This document shows, piece after piece, positions 34,130 through 46,675 of a stretch of 64,000 nucleotides of DNA; position 1 is the stretch's first letter; every line of letters begins with the position of its first letter. Made by a program: the position numbers and the translations under genes. The notes beneath the pieces are model-generated. The model was not told where the DNA came from. It saw nothing but the letters and a program-made list of their open reading frames with translations, and did not search any database. Source of the stretch: Sordaria brevicollis (taxonomy: Eukaryota; Ascomycota; Sordariomycetes; Sordariales; Sordariaceae); the NCBI GenBank assembly GCA_033439795.1, contig JAUTDP010000007.1:2914001-2978000 (forward strand). Reading direction: 5' to 3'.

Positions 34130-34310
34130 CGCACGTTGAGGAAGCATGTGGTCCCCCCCCCCTCTTCCATCCCAACATTAAATAGGGGGGACCTATACGA
34201 CGAAACGGTAAGAGCGGCGGTTCTATCTATCGTAGTTCGAATTACTAAAATTGCAAAAACTCCCCTAAACCCACCACCTATTAAAAAGGGCAATTTAGGA
34301 GCTTACTAAA
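34130..34310. other. Island of normal composition inside the RIP block
   Basis: About 180 bases where CA and TG dinucleotides reappear, with a C9 run and a 9-bp inverted repeat (GGTCCCCCC at 34150-34158, GGGGGGACC at 34185-34193). It may be a single-copy piece or a boundary between nested elements. No gene is seen. Confidence 0.45.
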
Positions 34311-34614
34311 CTCGAAGCCTATATATAATTATAAATAATATCGTATTTAATTTATTATTAACCAATCGCAAATGGCTATATCTAAATACAACTTTATAAA
34401 TATATATTTATAATTATTACGCATTTAACAATCTTTTTAGTTTTTCGATATATTTAATTTTCGTAGCGCTATTATATTATACGTATCGAGAAAATACTAT
34501 TTTATATAATTGTACGGGACGGGATTCTATAAATATTTGCCTATAACCGTAATTACGTACTCGATTTTACTATTTAGCGTCCGTCTAATATTTAAAAATC
34601 GTTAAATTTATATA

Positions 34615-34725
34615 TTTACTGGTAAAACGTTATTACCCGGCAATTCGAATTAGAATTTTACTAGCAAAACGTTTATACCCGGCAATTCACCTACTTTACC
34701 GGTAAAACCTACTCCCGGTAAATCT
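34615..34725. repeat. Degenerate ~40-bp tandem repeat, three copies
   Basis: Units start TTTACyrGyAAAACG and end CCCGGCAATTC, at 34615, 34657 and 34695. The third is shortened. Differences are mostly transitions. Confidence 0.65.
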
Positions 34726-35636
34726 TTTATTTTATAATATATTATATTACTACTTTTTACCCTACTACTTTTTATTATATAATAATATTTTTAATTAATA
34801 TTATTTCTTTTATTATTATTTTTATTACTATTTTTATTAAATAACGTTACGCAATACTAGGAATTATTTCGATATTATTATATTTATCGATTTTAATACT
34901 TTAAAAAACTGCGTATATCGTTTATAGGGCTATATTTAATTTAATAAGTAGGCGGTATTCGACCGACCGACCGACCGCGGCGCGATTAATACCTTCTACC
35001 CGGCGGCGGTAATTACTACCCGCAATTAGTATTACTTTTTACCCTATAATATTAATAAAGGAAATTGCGATATTATTTATTTATAATTATTACCCGCGAT
35101 TATAATTATTATTCTAAATCGACTTTATTACCTTTTACCCTACTATTATTATTTATTATTATTATTTATTATCTTAACCGCCGTTTATTTCCTTTACCGC
35201 TATAATTTATTATTTTAAACGATTATTTATTAATAAATAACGCAATTATAATAATAATAAATATAATTACGGTTACGAATATAAATTTTATTATTTAGTA
35301 ATGCGCCTATTAGGTACTTATCGGTACCCTTTTAAAAAGGTATAAGAATTTCCCTCCCCCCGCCTTTTTTAATTCCTAATTTCTCCTTTCTTTATTATAT
35401 AATAATTATACTTTAATATATAATTATTTCCCGACTTCTTTTAAAGGTTATAATACCTTTTATATTTAAGCGGTATACTTTTGGCCGGCCTAACCGACTT
35501 TAATTAGTCCCCCCTCCTCCTCCCCTTCTTTTTCCTTCTCCCCCCTTCTTCTTTTTATATTATATTTAATTATTATAATTAACTTTTTTTATTATTATTA
35601 AATTTCGACCGTAATTTATTCCTATAAATTATCTCC

Positions 35637-36342
35637 CGAATTCTTTTAAAATTTCGGTTTTAAAATCATTCGCTACTACCTTATAATAAAAGGGAATTAG
35701 CGCCTAGCCTTTTTACGCTAAATTACCAAATTAAATTAAAAATATAATTAATTCTCCTATCTCCCCTTTCCCCTCCCCTCCCTTTTCCTTTCTTCCCCCA
35801 TTAATTTTTCTTTTATAATAATTATTATTAAATATAATATATTCGACCTTATAATCGCTATTATTCTTAGTAATTATTTCCCAATTTTTTTCAAAACTTC
35901 CCGTTTCGGCCGTAATTATTCTATTAATATAATCCTTCTATTAAAAAGAATTTTCCGCCTCCTCTAATTCGTCCTAGATATTATTAATAATTTTAATACT
36001 TAATATTTAAAGGCTTTAAAATATTTATTAGAGAGTTAAAATTTCCTTTCTCTAGGCCGGAATTTACTTTCTAATAATTAAAGACGATATTAGAGTAATT
36101 ACTAATTATTTCCTAATTTCTTTTAAAGTTTCGATTTTATAACCGTTCGCTACCGCTTTACAATAGGACGGAATTAGCGCCCGGCCTTTTTACACTAAAT
36201 TATTAAATTAAATTAAGGATATAATTAATTTTCCTATCTCCCTTCCCTTTTCCTATTTTCCCCCGTTAATTTCTCTTTTATAATAATTATTCTCGACTCT
36301 ATAATCGCTACTATCCTTAATAATTATTTCCCGACTTCTTGT
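35637..36342. repeat. Diverged direct repeat, unit about 230-250 bases
   Basis: The segment 35,637-35,890 resembles 36,114-36,342. Both run TTCTTTTAAArTTTCG, then a CGCTACyrCyTTA block, AATTAGCGCC, a Pyr-rich block (CTCCC/CCTTTTCC) and TAATTATTTCCC. Further single pieces of the unit occur near 35,430 and 36,440, suggesting an older array of three or four units. Confidence 0.6.
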
Positions 36343-39300
36343 AAAGCTTCGGCTTTATTATATATTAGCTTATTATTAAATTAACTTTTAAATACCCCAA
36401 TTAATACCTAACTATAGAAAATAATATTGTAGTTATTTCCTAATTTCTTTTAAAACTTCGTTATATTAAGTCGGCGTTTTATTTATTATAATATTTTTCC
36501 TTAAAATTCTTCCTTAAAATTAAATAACCGTTATTATTAATAAAGGAAAAAATATTAACAGTTAAATAAAGTAAAATTATTATCAATTAGTATTTGCCTT
36601 TTAATCTTTTGGCTTTTCAATCTTTTAATCTTTAATTATATAAAATAGAAGAAATTCGGAAATATCGGTCTTATTATAGAACCAAATTAATATAAAATTT
36701 TATTAATAAAAAAAATCCTAATATTTATACCGTAATATACAACGTTTACTATAATTAAACTATAAGTTTTTCCTTTTTCCTTTTCCAATTAATTATTAAT
36801 ATTATTATTTAATAGTAAATTTTTAAAAATACGTAAATTTTACTAATAGAATCCTAATATACCGCATCGTTTTACTATTTACGGGTAAATAGGAGCCTAT
36901 TTTATATAGGTAATTATTTTACAACCCGAACCGAAAGGGGTTACGGGTACGATTCCTATAATATTAATTAATTAGTTAATTAATTTATTATTTTCTTTAT
37001 TATTATTATTATAAATATTTAACGTTTTTATTTTATAAAACGAAATTTAAAAGAATAAAATTAAATATTAAAGTTTAATCCGATCGCTTATATTTAATAT
37101 TCTATTAATTATTATAAATAGTAAAAGGCATTTAATAAAGGTTTTATTTTTATTATTAAAAGATTAACCCTAACGCTGTATTCCCCGGCTTCTTATCCCC
37201 TAAATATTCCGTAATACCGTTTAAAATCCTCTAACTACGCCGCTTCCTATTCCGGCATTTTAAACTCTAGCTCCTACTCCGGTTGTTTTAATTTTCGATT
37301 AATTATTTATTAACTTTATTATTCGGATTTATTAACCCCAAGGTCTAACTCCACCCTAAAGTTTAATATTTTAACGCTTTAATTTACGCCGTTATAACCG
37401 CGATAAAAGTAAAGACTTTATTTCTATTTAAAAATTCAAAAAATTTTAACGTCGTTAAAATATAGAATAATTTATTAGAAGTAGTATATTCGGCCTCTAT
37501 ATAATAATAAAAGTAAAAGTCGAAGTAAAGAGAAAGTAAAAATAATAATACCCTTTATAAATTTAAATACCCTAAATACCCTAAATTCTTTACCGGCGTC
37601 CTATTTTTTTCAATTATTAAAATCTTTAATTACTTCCCTAGCGTTCTATTTAAAATTTTACCCCTATTATAATAATAAAATAAAATTTTAAAGGTTAATA
37701 ATATTAAAACCGGTAATAACTCCGATAATCGGTTATTTAACCTTAATATTCCCTTTATAATATTTATAAACGGCGCCGTCTTTATTTTCTTTAATAATAA
37801 TAATAAAATTAAGCTTAATATAATTAAAGGGTATATTAACGGGCTAAAATTAATATATAATTCGTTAAATTTAATTTCGAAAGTTAAAAAACCCTATTAT
37901 AAAACTTTTATAATAATAAACGTATTATTCGTACTAGTATTATTCAATAGGGTATAAATAATATAGACTATTCCTTATTAATAATCCGTCCTATTTAAAA
38001 CTTTCCCCGGTAATTTCGGGATTTAGAATCGAATTAACTATAACCTAAAATATATCGATTCAAAAAATACGAATTTAAATATAAATCGATTAGGAATAAA
38101 GTTATATAATTAATAATAAATATATTTAAGATTTTGAAACGTAGAAAATATTCTTAAATAAATCTCCTTTTTATTATTTTAATTTATTATTAATTAATTT
38201 TTATTTTTTTAAAGGATAACAAAGAAATTATTATTATACGTATTTAATAATTAGAAATTTAGTACAATTATCGTTAATAGAAATAGAAAAACGAATTTAT
38301 TTTATTAACCCCCTTATTAATTACCTTTATTATTCGTTAATATTTAAATTTTTAAAAAATTATTATAGACCTTTCCTAATTTCAATAACCATTTCGATAC
38401 GATATTTATAACCTCCTTCGCCACCTTAATAACCGGTTATTAAATATACCAAATAGCCGTATTATATATATTATTTATATTTCCCTCCTATATACTAATA
38501 TTTAATATTAAATTAAAATTTATCGTTAATATTATTAAAAATAGCTTCGCTCGGAATTCGTTAATAACGGTTCTTATTAAAAATATAATATATATTTCGA
38601 TTACTAAAAACTAATTAGAATCTATTATAAATACCGTATATTATAATTATATATAAATTTTACTAACCCCTAATATTATATTAAATCGGATATCTATTAT
38701 CGATACTTATAATACCGACGTAATAATCCTTCCTAAAGAAATAATTACCCTATATTTTTAATCGATAATAAAAATAAATTATACTTTATTTATCTTTCCT
38801 ACAATTAAACGCGTTACCCCTTTAATTATAATTAAGATATTAAATTTTATATTATTTATTTTTATAATAATCCTAATTATAATATCCGTAACGAACCTAA
38901 AATTTACTTTTATTATAAAAAATAATATTCCCGTAGCGAATTCTTTAACCGTCGAAATATTAAACGCAATTATTATATAATATATTAGCGCTAAATTAAT
39001 AAAAATATTCCCGACGATAATATTAACGAAAACGAATATTATATTTATAATTTCGGTAATAAAGATTATAATAACGATTATATTAAAGAATATAATATCC
39101 GTAACCCGGCTAAATTACTACTTATTAAGAAAGGAAACCTTACCGATAATAATTATTTTTAAGATTTAAATACTACCCTTAATATTAATAATTTTATTCA
39201 TAATTATAATACCTTTAAAACCTTTAAATTAGAATTATAATTATTAAAAAGAAATCGACCGCTAAGTAGAAGAACGGCGCGTCCTTTACGCGAAAGAATA

Positions 39301-40639
39301 TTTAGACTACGTTTTCCTAATTTAGAAGGTATTATATTTAATAGAAATCCGGTCTTTAATAAGGATATAAATGCCCGTACTATTTTTAACTTCGATTATT
39401 AATTTAATATTAATTTTTACGAAATATTCGATTAAATAATTATAACAAAATACGATTATTATTAAAAAAAATAATTTACGATTATAATTAATTAAGAAAG
39501 TATATACGATTAATATTATTATATTAATATTAATATATAATTTAATAATCCTTTTTTATTTAGCGTTAAAAATATAATAGATTTAGGAACGTTCCCGCTA
39601 AATTACCTTATTTCCCGATTATTAAAGTTCAATTATATAGAGGAAATATTAATTTCCTTAATTTATATTTTCATCGGTAAATTTATTATTATTCCCTTCT
39701 TTTAGTAATTTCTTTTTATTTATTTAAAAGTATTTTTTTAGATATTTATAAATTCGGTAATAAATAGCGTAAATATAAGGGTTATTATATTAATTTTATT
39801 CGAAACGTTACCTATATTTACCATTAATTTCCGAAAATCCCTTAAGAAATCGATATTATATTAATTAAATTATATAATATTCGTAATTAGCCGTACGTTA
39901 TTAATTATATTCGACGTAATTTTTAAATTAATCGATAGAAAATCGAAATATAGCTTCGATTTTTGAAGGAGAATTATTTAAACTTCGTCGATATTAAAAT
40001 CGATCCGGTTAAATTTGCAATATTACTTTAAAATAGCAATATTCTTAACGATATTACCGTTATTAACGTTAATAATATTAATATCGAAGAATTTAATAAA
40101 GAAAACTAAATACGGTTTAGGGAGATTATAGAAGAAGCCGACGAAATTAAGGTCTTTATAATTCTAAATATTATAGTTAGTTAAATTAATAATATTAATT
40201 AATTAAGGGCTCAATTACGCAGCGATCTAATATTAAATCCCAATTTTATACTTATTCAATAAGGATTACTATTAGGACTACTATTAGGTCCGGCTCTAAT
40301 TCCGGCTATTCCCAATCCGGTATTACTAACTCCAACTCCCCCAGTTTAAAGACTAACCCCCCCTCCCTATCCCCTTATTCTTAATTTAAATATCTATATT
40401 AATCCTTACTATATTCAATAAAGCCCCCTTTATAGCCAATTTATTAACGAATTCTAATATAATTAATCGATTCTTTTATAGGCATTCCCTATTTTATTTC
40501 TTTATAATTAAACCGATTATTTTATATTTCGATTAAAGAACGTTTAATTTAATAAATAAATTCGCTATATTATACGTTAGTATAATAGAAGGTTTACCTA
40601 ATACGACCGTTTTCGTTATATTGTATTTAATTCTATAAT

Positions 40640-43600
40640 AAAAGGCTAAATTAATAGTAAGAATATATATTACCTTAATTACCCTAAATTTAACCATAAT
40701 ATATTCGCTAACCCTAAAATTATTTAAAAGTATTTTAATACCCGTAATAAAGAGTCTATTACCTTTTTAAATTCCGTTATTCGGTATTTAAAAGCCTTAC
40801 GTAATACCCACGGTTATTAGATCTAAAAATCTCGAAATTTATTAATATATATTAATTTTTTGGGTATATTAATTATATTTATAACTTTTAATTCTACTAA
40901 TAATTATTAGCGCGACCTTATTAAATATATACTTAAATTTAATAATTAGTTGGTAATTAATAATAAGGAACGTAGAACTATTTCGAAAGAGAATATTTTT
41001 AATAACCTTTATATTATTACGTATTATTTTTAAAAGCGATTTAAATTATTTAAAGAATATTACCTAATTTTAAAGTTTAAATTCGATAATTTTTAATAGC
41101 GTTTAGAATTCTAAATTCGCGGTATTAATTATATTTATAATATTTATTAGGTTAATAATATCGAAGTTCCTAATTTAATAGATTTAAAAGTATACTACTA
41201 ATTTATTTAATTATAGGGTTATTATATTACGGCTTATAACCCCGTATTATATTAGGTTAAATAATTACCCGAAGTATATTACGGTTTAAATAAAAACCCG
41301 GAAGGATTATTACCTTAATTTCGATATTAATTTCAACGTCCGGCCGATAATATTCCGTCTTAGGCCGAAAATTCTTAAGCTTAGGCCGAAAATACTCCGT
41401 CCTAGGCCGAAAATAGTAATACTTAGGATGAAAATTACACTATTTAAGCCAATAATTTTTAGGTTTAGGATAATAATTTTTAAGCCCCCCCGGGAAATTA
41501 AGAAATTTAAAATATTCCCGTTTTCGGTCCCGAATTACCCCTACGTCCGGCTACTCTACCCGGTATCCCGGTATTTATTTTATAGCATTATATTAATTAT
41601 ATTAATATATTAAATCGGTTATATTTCGATATTTAGCCTACTTTCTAAGAGTTATCCGATATAATTAATAGAATATAAAAGTATAAATATATTAATACCT
41701 ATTATTTTCGAAGACGTTATTAAATTTTTAAAGAAGATTATATCTTGGTAAAAAGAGAGCCCGTTGAATAGAAGAAATGTCGATTTTATTTTCTAAAAAA
41801 ATTTTATAACGACCCTATATTTACGACCTATATTAACCTTGGATTTTAACTCTTTAATAATTAACGAAATAATATTATTTTTAATTAATATAATTTAAGT
41901 ATATCGTTAGGTTAAATGACTAATATTAATTTATAATTATATAATAATTTAAACACTATATTAAATTACGTCGCTAAATATATATCGAAGGCCGAGACAA
42001 GGTTTAAATTATATAAGGAAATCGTTATAGAAATTATCTTTTAATTAAATACTAATAATTCTATTAAATAGTTCGCGGCTAAATTTATAAATAAGCTTAT
42101 TACCGAGCGGGATTAATTTATATAAGAAGTTTATTATATTCTTTTTAAATTACCCTTATAAATAAATACCCGTATCGTTATCTTCGTTAATTGCTACTAC
42201 TATAATTAAAACGGTATTATTATAACCGACCATAATATAGATTTTTTCGATATAGAACGAAGGCGTTAAAATACTACCGTTAATATAGATGATAAAATTG
42301 CTATTAGTTTTTATATTGGTATTAATAATAAAATTCGACTATTATAGTTAGTATACCAAAAGTATTAGGCCCGTAGTAATAATTATATAAAGGTTTTATA
42401 TTTCGAGTTTCTTACTACCTTTAATATTAGCGTTCCTAACCTTAAACCCCTATTTGACCGCGCTAAATATAAGGTACTTAATTACTTCCCTATTTATAAT
42501 TTTAAAAATAACTTTGAAAATTATATACGTATTAAATTTATATTTTAATACCCTTATCGACGGCTAAATAATTTATTCACCGTTAGTAACGTATATTATA
42601 ATATATATATTAAAATTTTTATAGTATATTAGTAAAATTATAAATACCCGAATAATTATTATAGTAAATTATTACTTCTAGTCTTTAAAGAAGATTTCGA
42701 GCTTCTTACCCAGGAAAAGGAATTAAACGAACCTAATAGGTAGGAAGGTTATATTAGAGAATTACTTAATAATTAAGGTAATATTAATAATAATAACGGT
42801 AAAGATCTAAATAATATTTTAGGAGGTTATATTATCGATATTAATTATTTATAGTAGGAGAGGTATTATAAACGTTATTAAAATTTCGCTGCTATAGCCG
42901 GTATATATTAGAAAAATCGAAGAGGTACGCTTATTCCTAATATTAATCCTATAGAACCGCCTAACCCGGACCTTTTTAACGCTAAATAACGTATAATTTA
43001 TAATATATATATTTAATATTATTAATCTATTTTTAATAATTAAGCTTTAAATTAATTATTTATTTAAATTAACGGTAAAAGCGGTACGGGAAAGTCCTTC
43101 TTTATTCAAATATTATATTAATAATTTATTAAAATAGTTAGTAATAATTACCCTATTCCCGTTATTCGTTGCGCCCCTACCGGCATTGTTATTAATAATA
43201 TTAATAAATATATTATTTATTCCCTTTTGAAGCTTCCTTTTATTAGTAATTCTTTAAATAATTTCGATAATACTAAATTTATTAATATTCAAAAACGATT
43301 TCGATAATATAAATACTTTATTATCGATAAAAAATCTATACTAGGTTTAAGGATTATATACTATATCGATAAAAAGTTATATTAAATCTTCCCGGAGAAT
43401 TAAAGAAAGTTCTTTAAAGGTGCGAATATTCTTCTATTTAGTAATTTCTACTAATTACCCCCAATTAATTAGAAACCATTATTTTTCTATAAGCCTCGAT
43501 AGTATTGTAACGATCCTAATACCTAATTTAAAACCCTAAATAAAGAAAACCCTAATCTTCTACCTAATAAAATAGAAGAGTAACGTCGTTAATAAAGAAA

Positions 43601-44870
43601 TGGTAAATTCGATTCTATATAATATAACGGTCGTAATTATTATTATACTTTTAATTAGAATATTAAATTTAAAATAGTTATTTATTAATAAAGTAATAAT
43701 TAGGTTGAATTCCGGGAGGTATTTAATAAATTAAAGGATAACCTCCCTACCGCTATTTATTAGCGTATATTAACTAATCGATATAAATAAATTTTGCCGG
43801 TCCTAAAATAAAAGTTCTTTAATAATATATTATATATTTACCCTATTAATAAGTAAATTAATTAATATAATCTTCGCTATTTGGAGGCAATTAATTAATT
43901 AACCTTTAAAATAAATGCTAAATATACCGGTCGGGGTATTAGTACGGCTATTTTTACTAAAGTTGGTAATTTATACGTTATCCTTCATTTAATATTTTAA
44001 AGTAAGGTTATACTTACCGAGAACTTTTAGATAGAAATTAAATTGGTTAATAGCGTTATTAGTATAATTATCGATACTATTTAGAATATAGACCGCCGAT
44101 ATAATATTTATTCTAATATTAAAGACCCTCCTTTTATTATTTTAGTTAATTTTCCCAATTATTGAAGTCCCTGTTATTTTAACGATATTAACGTTAACGA
44201 CCGTATAATCCCTATTTTCGCGGTTATTCGAGAGTTTTAAAGAAGCGTTATTTAATATACCCGTACCTAATTCCCGTTAATTATTATATATATTATTACG
44301 GTATATAAATTATAGGGATAAATTCTTAATTATATAGTTCTCGACGTTTTTAAGAAATAATTTACTAATAGTTTTATTTACGTAGCCGTATCCCGTATAA
44401 AGATTTTATAAAGTATAATATTTAAAGAGAATTTTGAATTTAACGTATTGAAGCTTATACCTAAAAAGATTTAAAAGTATAGAATTAAGGATATTTAGCG
44501 CTATTTTAATTAATAATTTATACCCGGCTAGCCGTTACCCCTACGTAGTTAACGCGGCTCTCCTCTTATATTTAACCGATTCCTAGACTTTAATTGTAAT
44601 CTTAGTAATATATCGGATAATAATTAATCGGATAGTAATAATAATAATAACGGTTAACCTCCCCCGGGCTTAATACGCGGTAAATTACGTAGAAAACCGC
44701 CGAATAAATTATAAAGAAGGGGTAAATTATTAAGTAATTATACTAGTAGCGTACCTAGTAGAAGAAAGGGTAGATTAAATAGTATTATTAATTCTATTAT
44801 AAAAAGGATTCGCGGAAGACCCTCTAAGGGTAAGGGTAAAGTTAATCTTCTTTAATTAAAAGGTAGTAAA
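40640..44870 (+). pseudogene. Fossil Helitron Rep-helicase (RepHel) protein
   Basis: Plus-strand coding remains in which TAA/TAG replace CAA/CAG. The Rep part, near 40,640-42,250, shows a line corresponding to FITFSAAD (now FITFNSTN), NNKERRTISKENIFNN, and an HUH block. In that block RGINYIYNIY stands where active proteins have RGSxHxHGxxW, so both His are now Tyr. LNYVAKYISKAE follows. The helicase part starts with Walker A NGKSGTGKSFFIQ (43,070-43,108), then RCAPTGIVINNIN, a motif II-like FIIDKKSILGLR, and late motifs near 44,300-44,400 (VYKLQGQILNYIVLD, FIYVAVSRIKIL). The tail carries AT-hook-like basic runs (KRIRGRPSKGKGK near 44,803-44,840). N-terminal sequence probably extends upstream to about 39,200. 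Identity as Helitron is strong; the protein is dead. Confidence 0.82.
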
Positions 44871-45370
44871 GGAGAATATAATATATTAACCGTAGAAGGA
44901 ATAATAGAATTATTTAAGAAATTAATAAATTAAAAAAGTATTAATAAATTTAAAAAAGAACGTTTAAAAGTATTTATCTAATATTAAATATAATAATAAA
45001 ATTTTTATAATATTCTTTCCTTATATAATATCTCCTAATAATATAGTTCTTTCCCAAATATTACCCTCCTATAATATTTATAAAGTATATTAATCCCTAT
45101 CTTTTTCATCCGTTTCTTTTCGTCCTATCTATTATTAACCTTATCCTAATTAAATTAAATTATTACTATTAATACTATTAAAACTATTATTAACCTTACC
45201 GTCGTTAACTATAGGTACTAGAAACCGCTTATTAAAATAACTATATAATAGAAGAGAGGGTCTTAATATCGATAACCCCGTTAAAGTACTTTGGGATAAA
45301 AGTAATAAATTGGACCGCCTTATCGATGATATTATATAGCAATAAGAAGAATAACGCGATTTCGTCGCCC

Positions 45371-45423
45371 CCAAGCGCTAACGCTTTGGTACCGGGTCCT
45401 AAATTAGGACGAAAACCGTCTAG
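45371..45423 (+). other. Candidate Helitron 3' terminus
   Basis: A GC-rich imperfect hairpin (CCAAGCG, loop CTAA, CGCTTTGG; 45371-45389) is followed 9 bases later by CTAA (45399-45402). A second, perfect 7-bp hairpin (45396-45410) is followed 9 bases later by CTAG (45420-45423). Helitrons end in a hairpin plus CTRR, so one of these may be the end. Normal dinucleotide content resumes just downstream, which supports a boundary here. Confidence 0.4.
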
Positions 45424-45941
45424 CCTTATACCGACAACGGTTATTAACTCTATTATAAGTAATGGTTAATTAATTTTCTTTAGTTTCTTTCATTTCTTCT
45501 AATTATAATTTAGATTTTGATACCGCCAATGTAGTCTTTCCGAGGTGGTCTCTCCCAGTAATATAGTCTTCGGGTTTTAGTGGGGTATAAATAGCTATTA
45601 CGTGTCAACTTTAATACAATTTCATTATCACGTATTGAAAGGTGACATTCGGCCGTGCGAAATGGGCGTTTCATTGACTCCGTTGGGCATATTAGGCTCC
45701 GCCCAAGGGTCTACTATTTTAATATCGAACCCGTTATAGTAATTACGGCTCTATAATTTTATAAAATGAAGTTATATCGAGCCTATTACTAAGGATTTCG
45801 ATCTATTGTGGACCCTAATTATATAGTTTCGCTTATAGACCGTATAGGCGCCACACAGGCGCCACCATATAGTAAAAAGTACAAATGTACCCCTATAAAG
45901 ACTGTAGATTTTAGCTTTGTACCCAAATCAACCGATTCGAG

Positions 45942-45968
45942 CAACGGTTGGAAAACTGGAACACGCCC
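45942..45968 (-). repeat. Right terminal inverted repeat of the transposon block
   Basis: Exact reverse complement of 29592-29618, followed by TTG. Confidence 0.85.
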
Positions 45969-45971
45969 TTG

Positions 45972-46675
45972 ATGGAGTTGGTCGGAAAGCTTGTGGTTGA
46001 CCGGCTATACTACAACATCGTGTGTTCCGAGTGACATACAGATTCGGTTGTAGCACCTTGCATAACATGCGCCCGCCATTTCCCACGGACCCGACTGGTC
46101 TCCGGTGTTGAATCGAAACACAACAAGCCTCGGAGACCACCAAAGATGTGTTGCTTCGGTGCGAGGTCGGGCCTCTGGTGTAAAGTCAATACAACTAATG
46201 TGGAACTGATCAGACCTTCGGCATTGTAAAGCATTTCTGTTACCGGCTATGCCACTCATTTGGATGACCGAGCTTACCCATAAGCCACGAAGAAGGTTCC
46301 AAAATCAGTTCTAAGGAAGACTAAGAGCTCCGGAATATGAACGACAAACTGGTCGACGTTACTCAACCCCCACAACCAAAATCATAGCTGAATGTTTCAT
46401 CACCAGTAGCGTCGATATGCTCATGCTGCTCTTTCCGATAGTACGGCATAACCCCTCCTTACCTGCGGGGAACAAAAGGAAAGTGGCGTGGGGTAGGTAG
46501 ACTAGGCAACAGGAGGTCAACAGAAGGCCGATCGTGGAGAGGGCAAACTGTCTGGTGTCACTTCATACTGTAGTTATATCTCTGCTCCTCTCCTTCGGAA
46601 CCTAAGAAACGTCTTTAACCTCATTCTCGAACTTTGTTGTGATCAGCAAGTACATAGCACCAGCTCACCGTCACG
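45972..46675. other. Upstream region of the DUF3237 gene
   Basis: 700 bases from the repeat block to the start codon, normal composition. An 84-codon minus-strand frame exists but is not recognisable. The promoter of the DUF3237 gene should be here. Confidence 0.45.

Larger units (their letters stand above)
29592..45968. mobile_element. 16.4-kb nested transposon block framed by 27-bp inverted repeats
   Basis: The two ends carry the same 27 bases in inverted orientation, beginning GGGCGTGTTCCAGTTTTCCA and ending ACCGTTG (29592-29618 and 45942-45968, no mismatch). Both are flanked by TTG (29589-29591, 45969-45971), compatible with a 3-base target duplication as made by PIF/Harbinger elements. 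Inside, DNA from about 29,710 to 45,400 is AT-rich with CA and TG almost eliminated. The block holds a HARBI1-like transposase fossil near the left end, as expected if the outer element is a Harbinger. A Helitron fossil of at least 5 kb lies in the right half and probably inserted into it. The outermost 100 (left) and 500 (right) bases keep normal dinucleotides. That both ends belong to one element is inferred. Confidence 0.7.

Noticed and set aside
29710..45400. Mitochondrial or organellar DNA as source of the AT-rich block
   Set aside because: The frames found are Harbinger and Helitron proteins, CpA/TpG loss is specific for RIP, and terminal repeats with duplications frame the block in nuclear genes.
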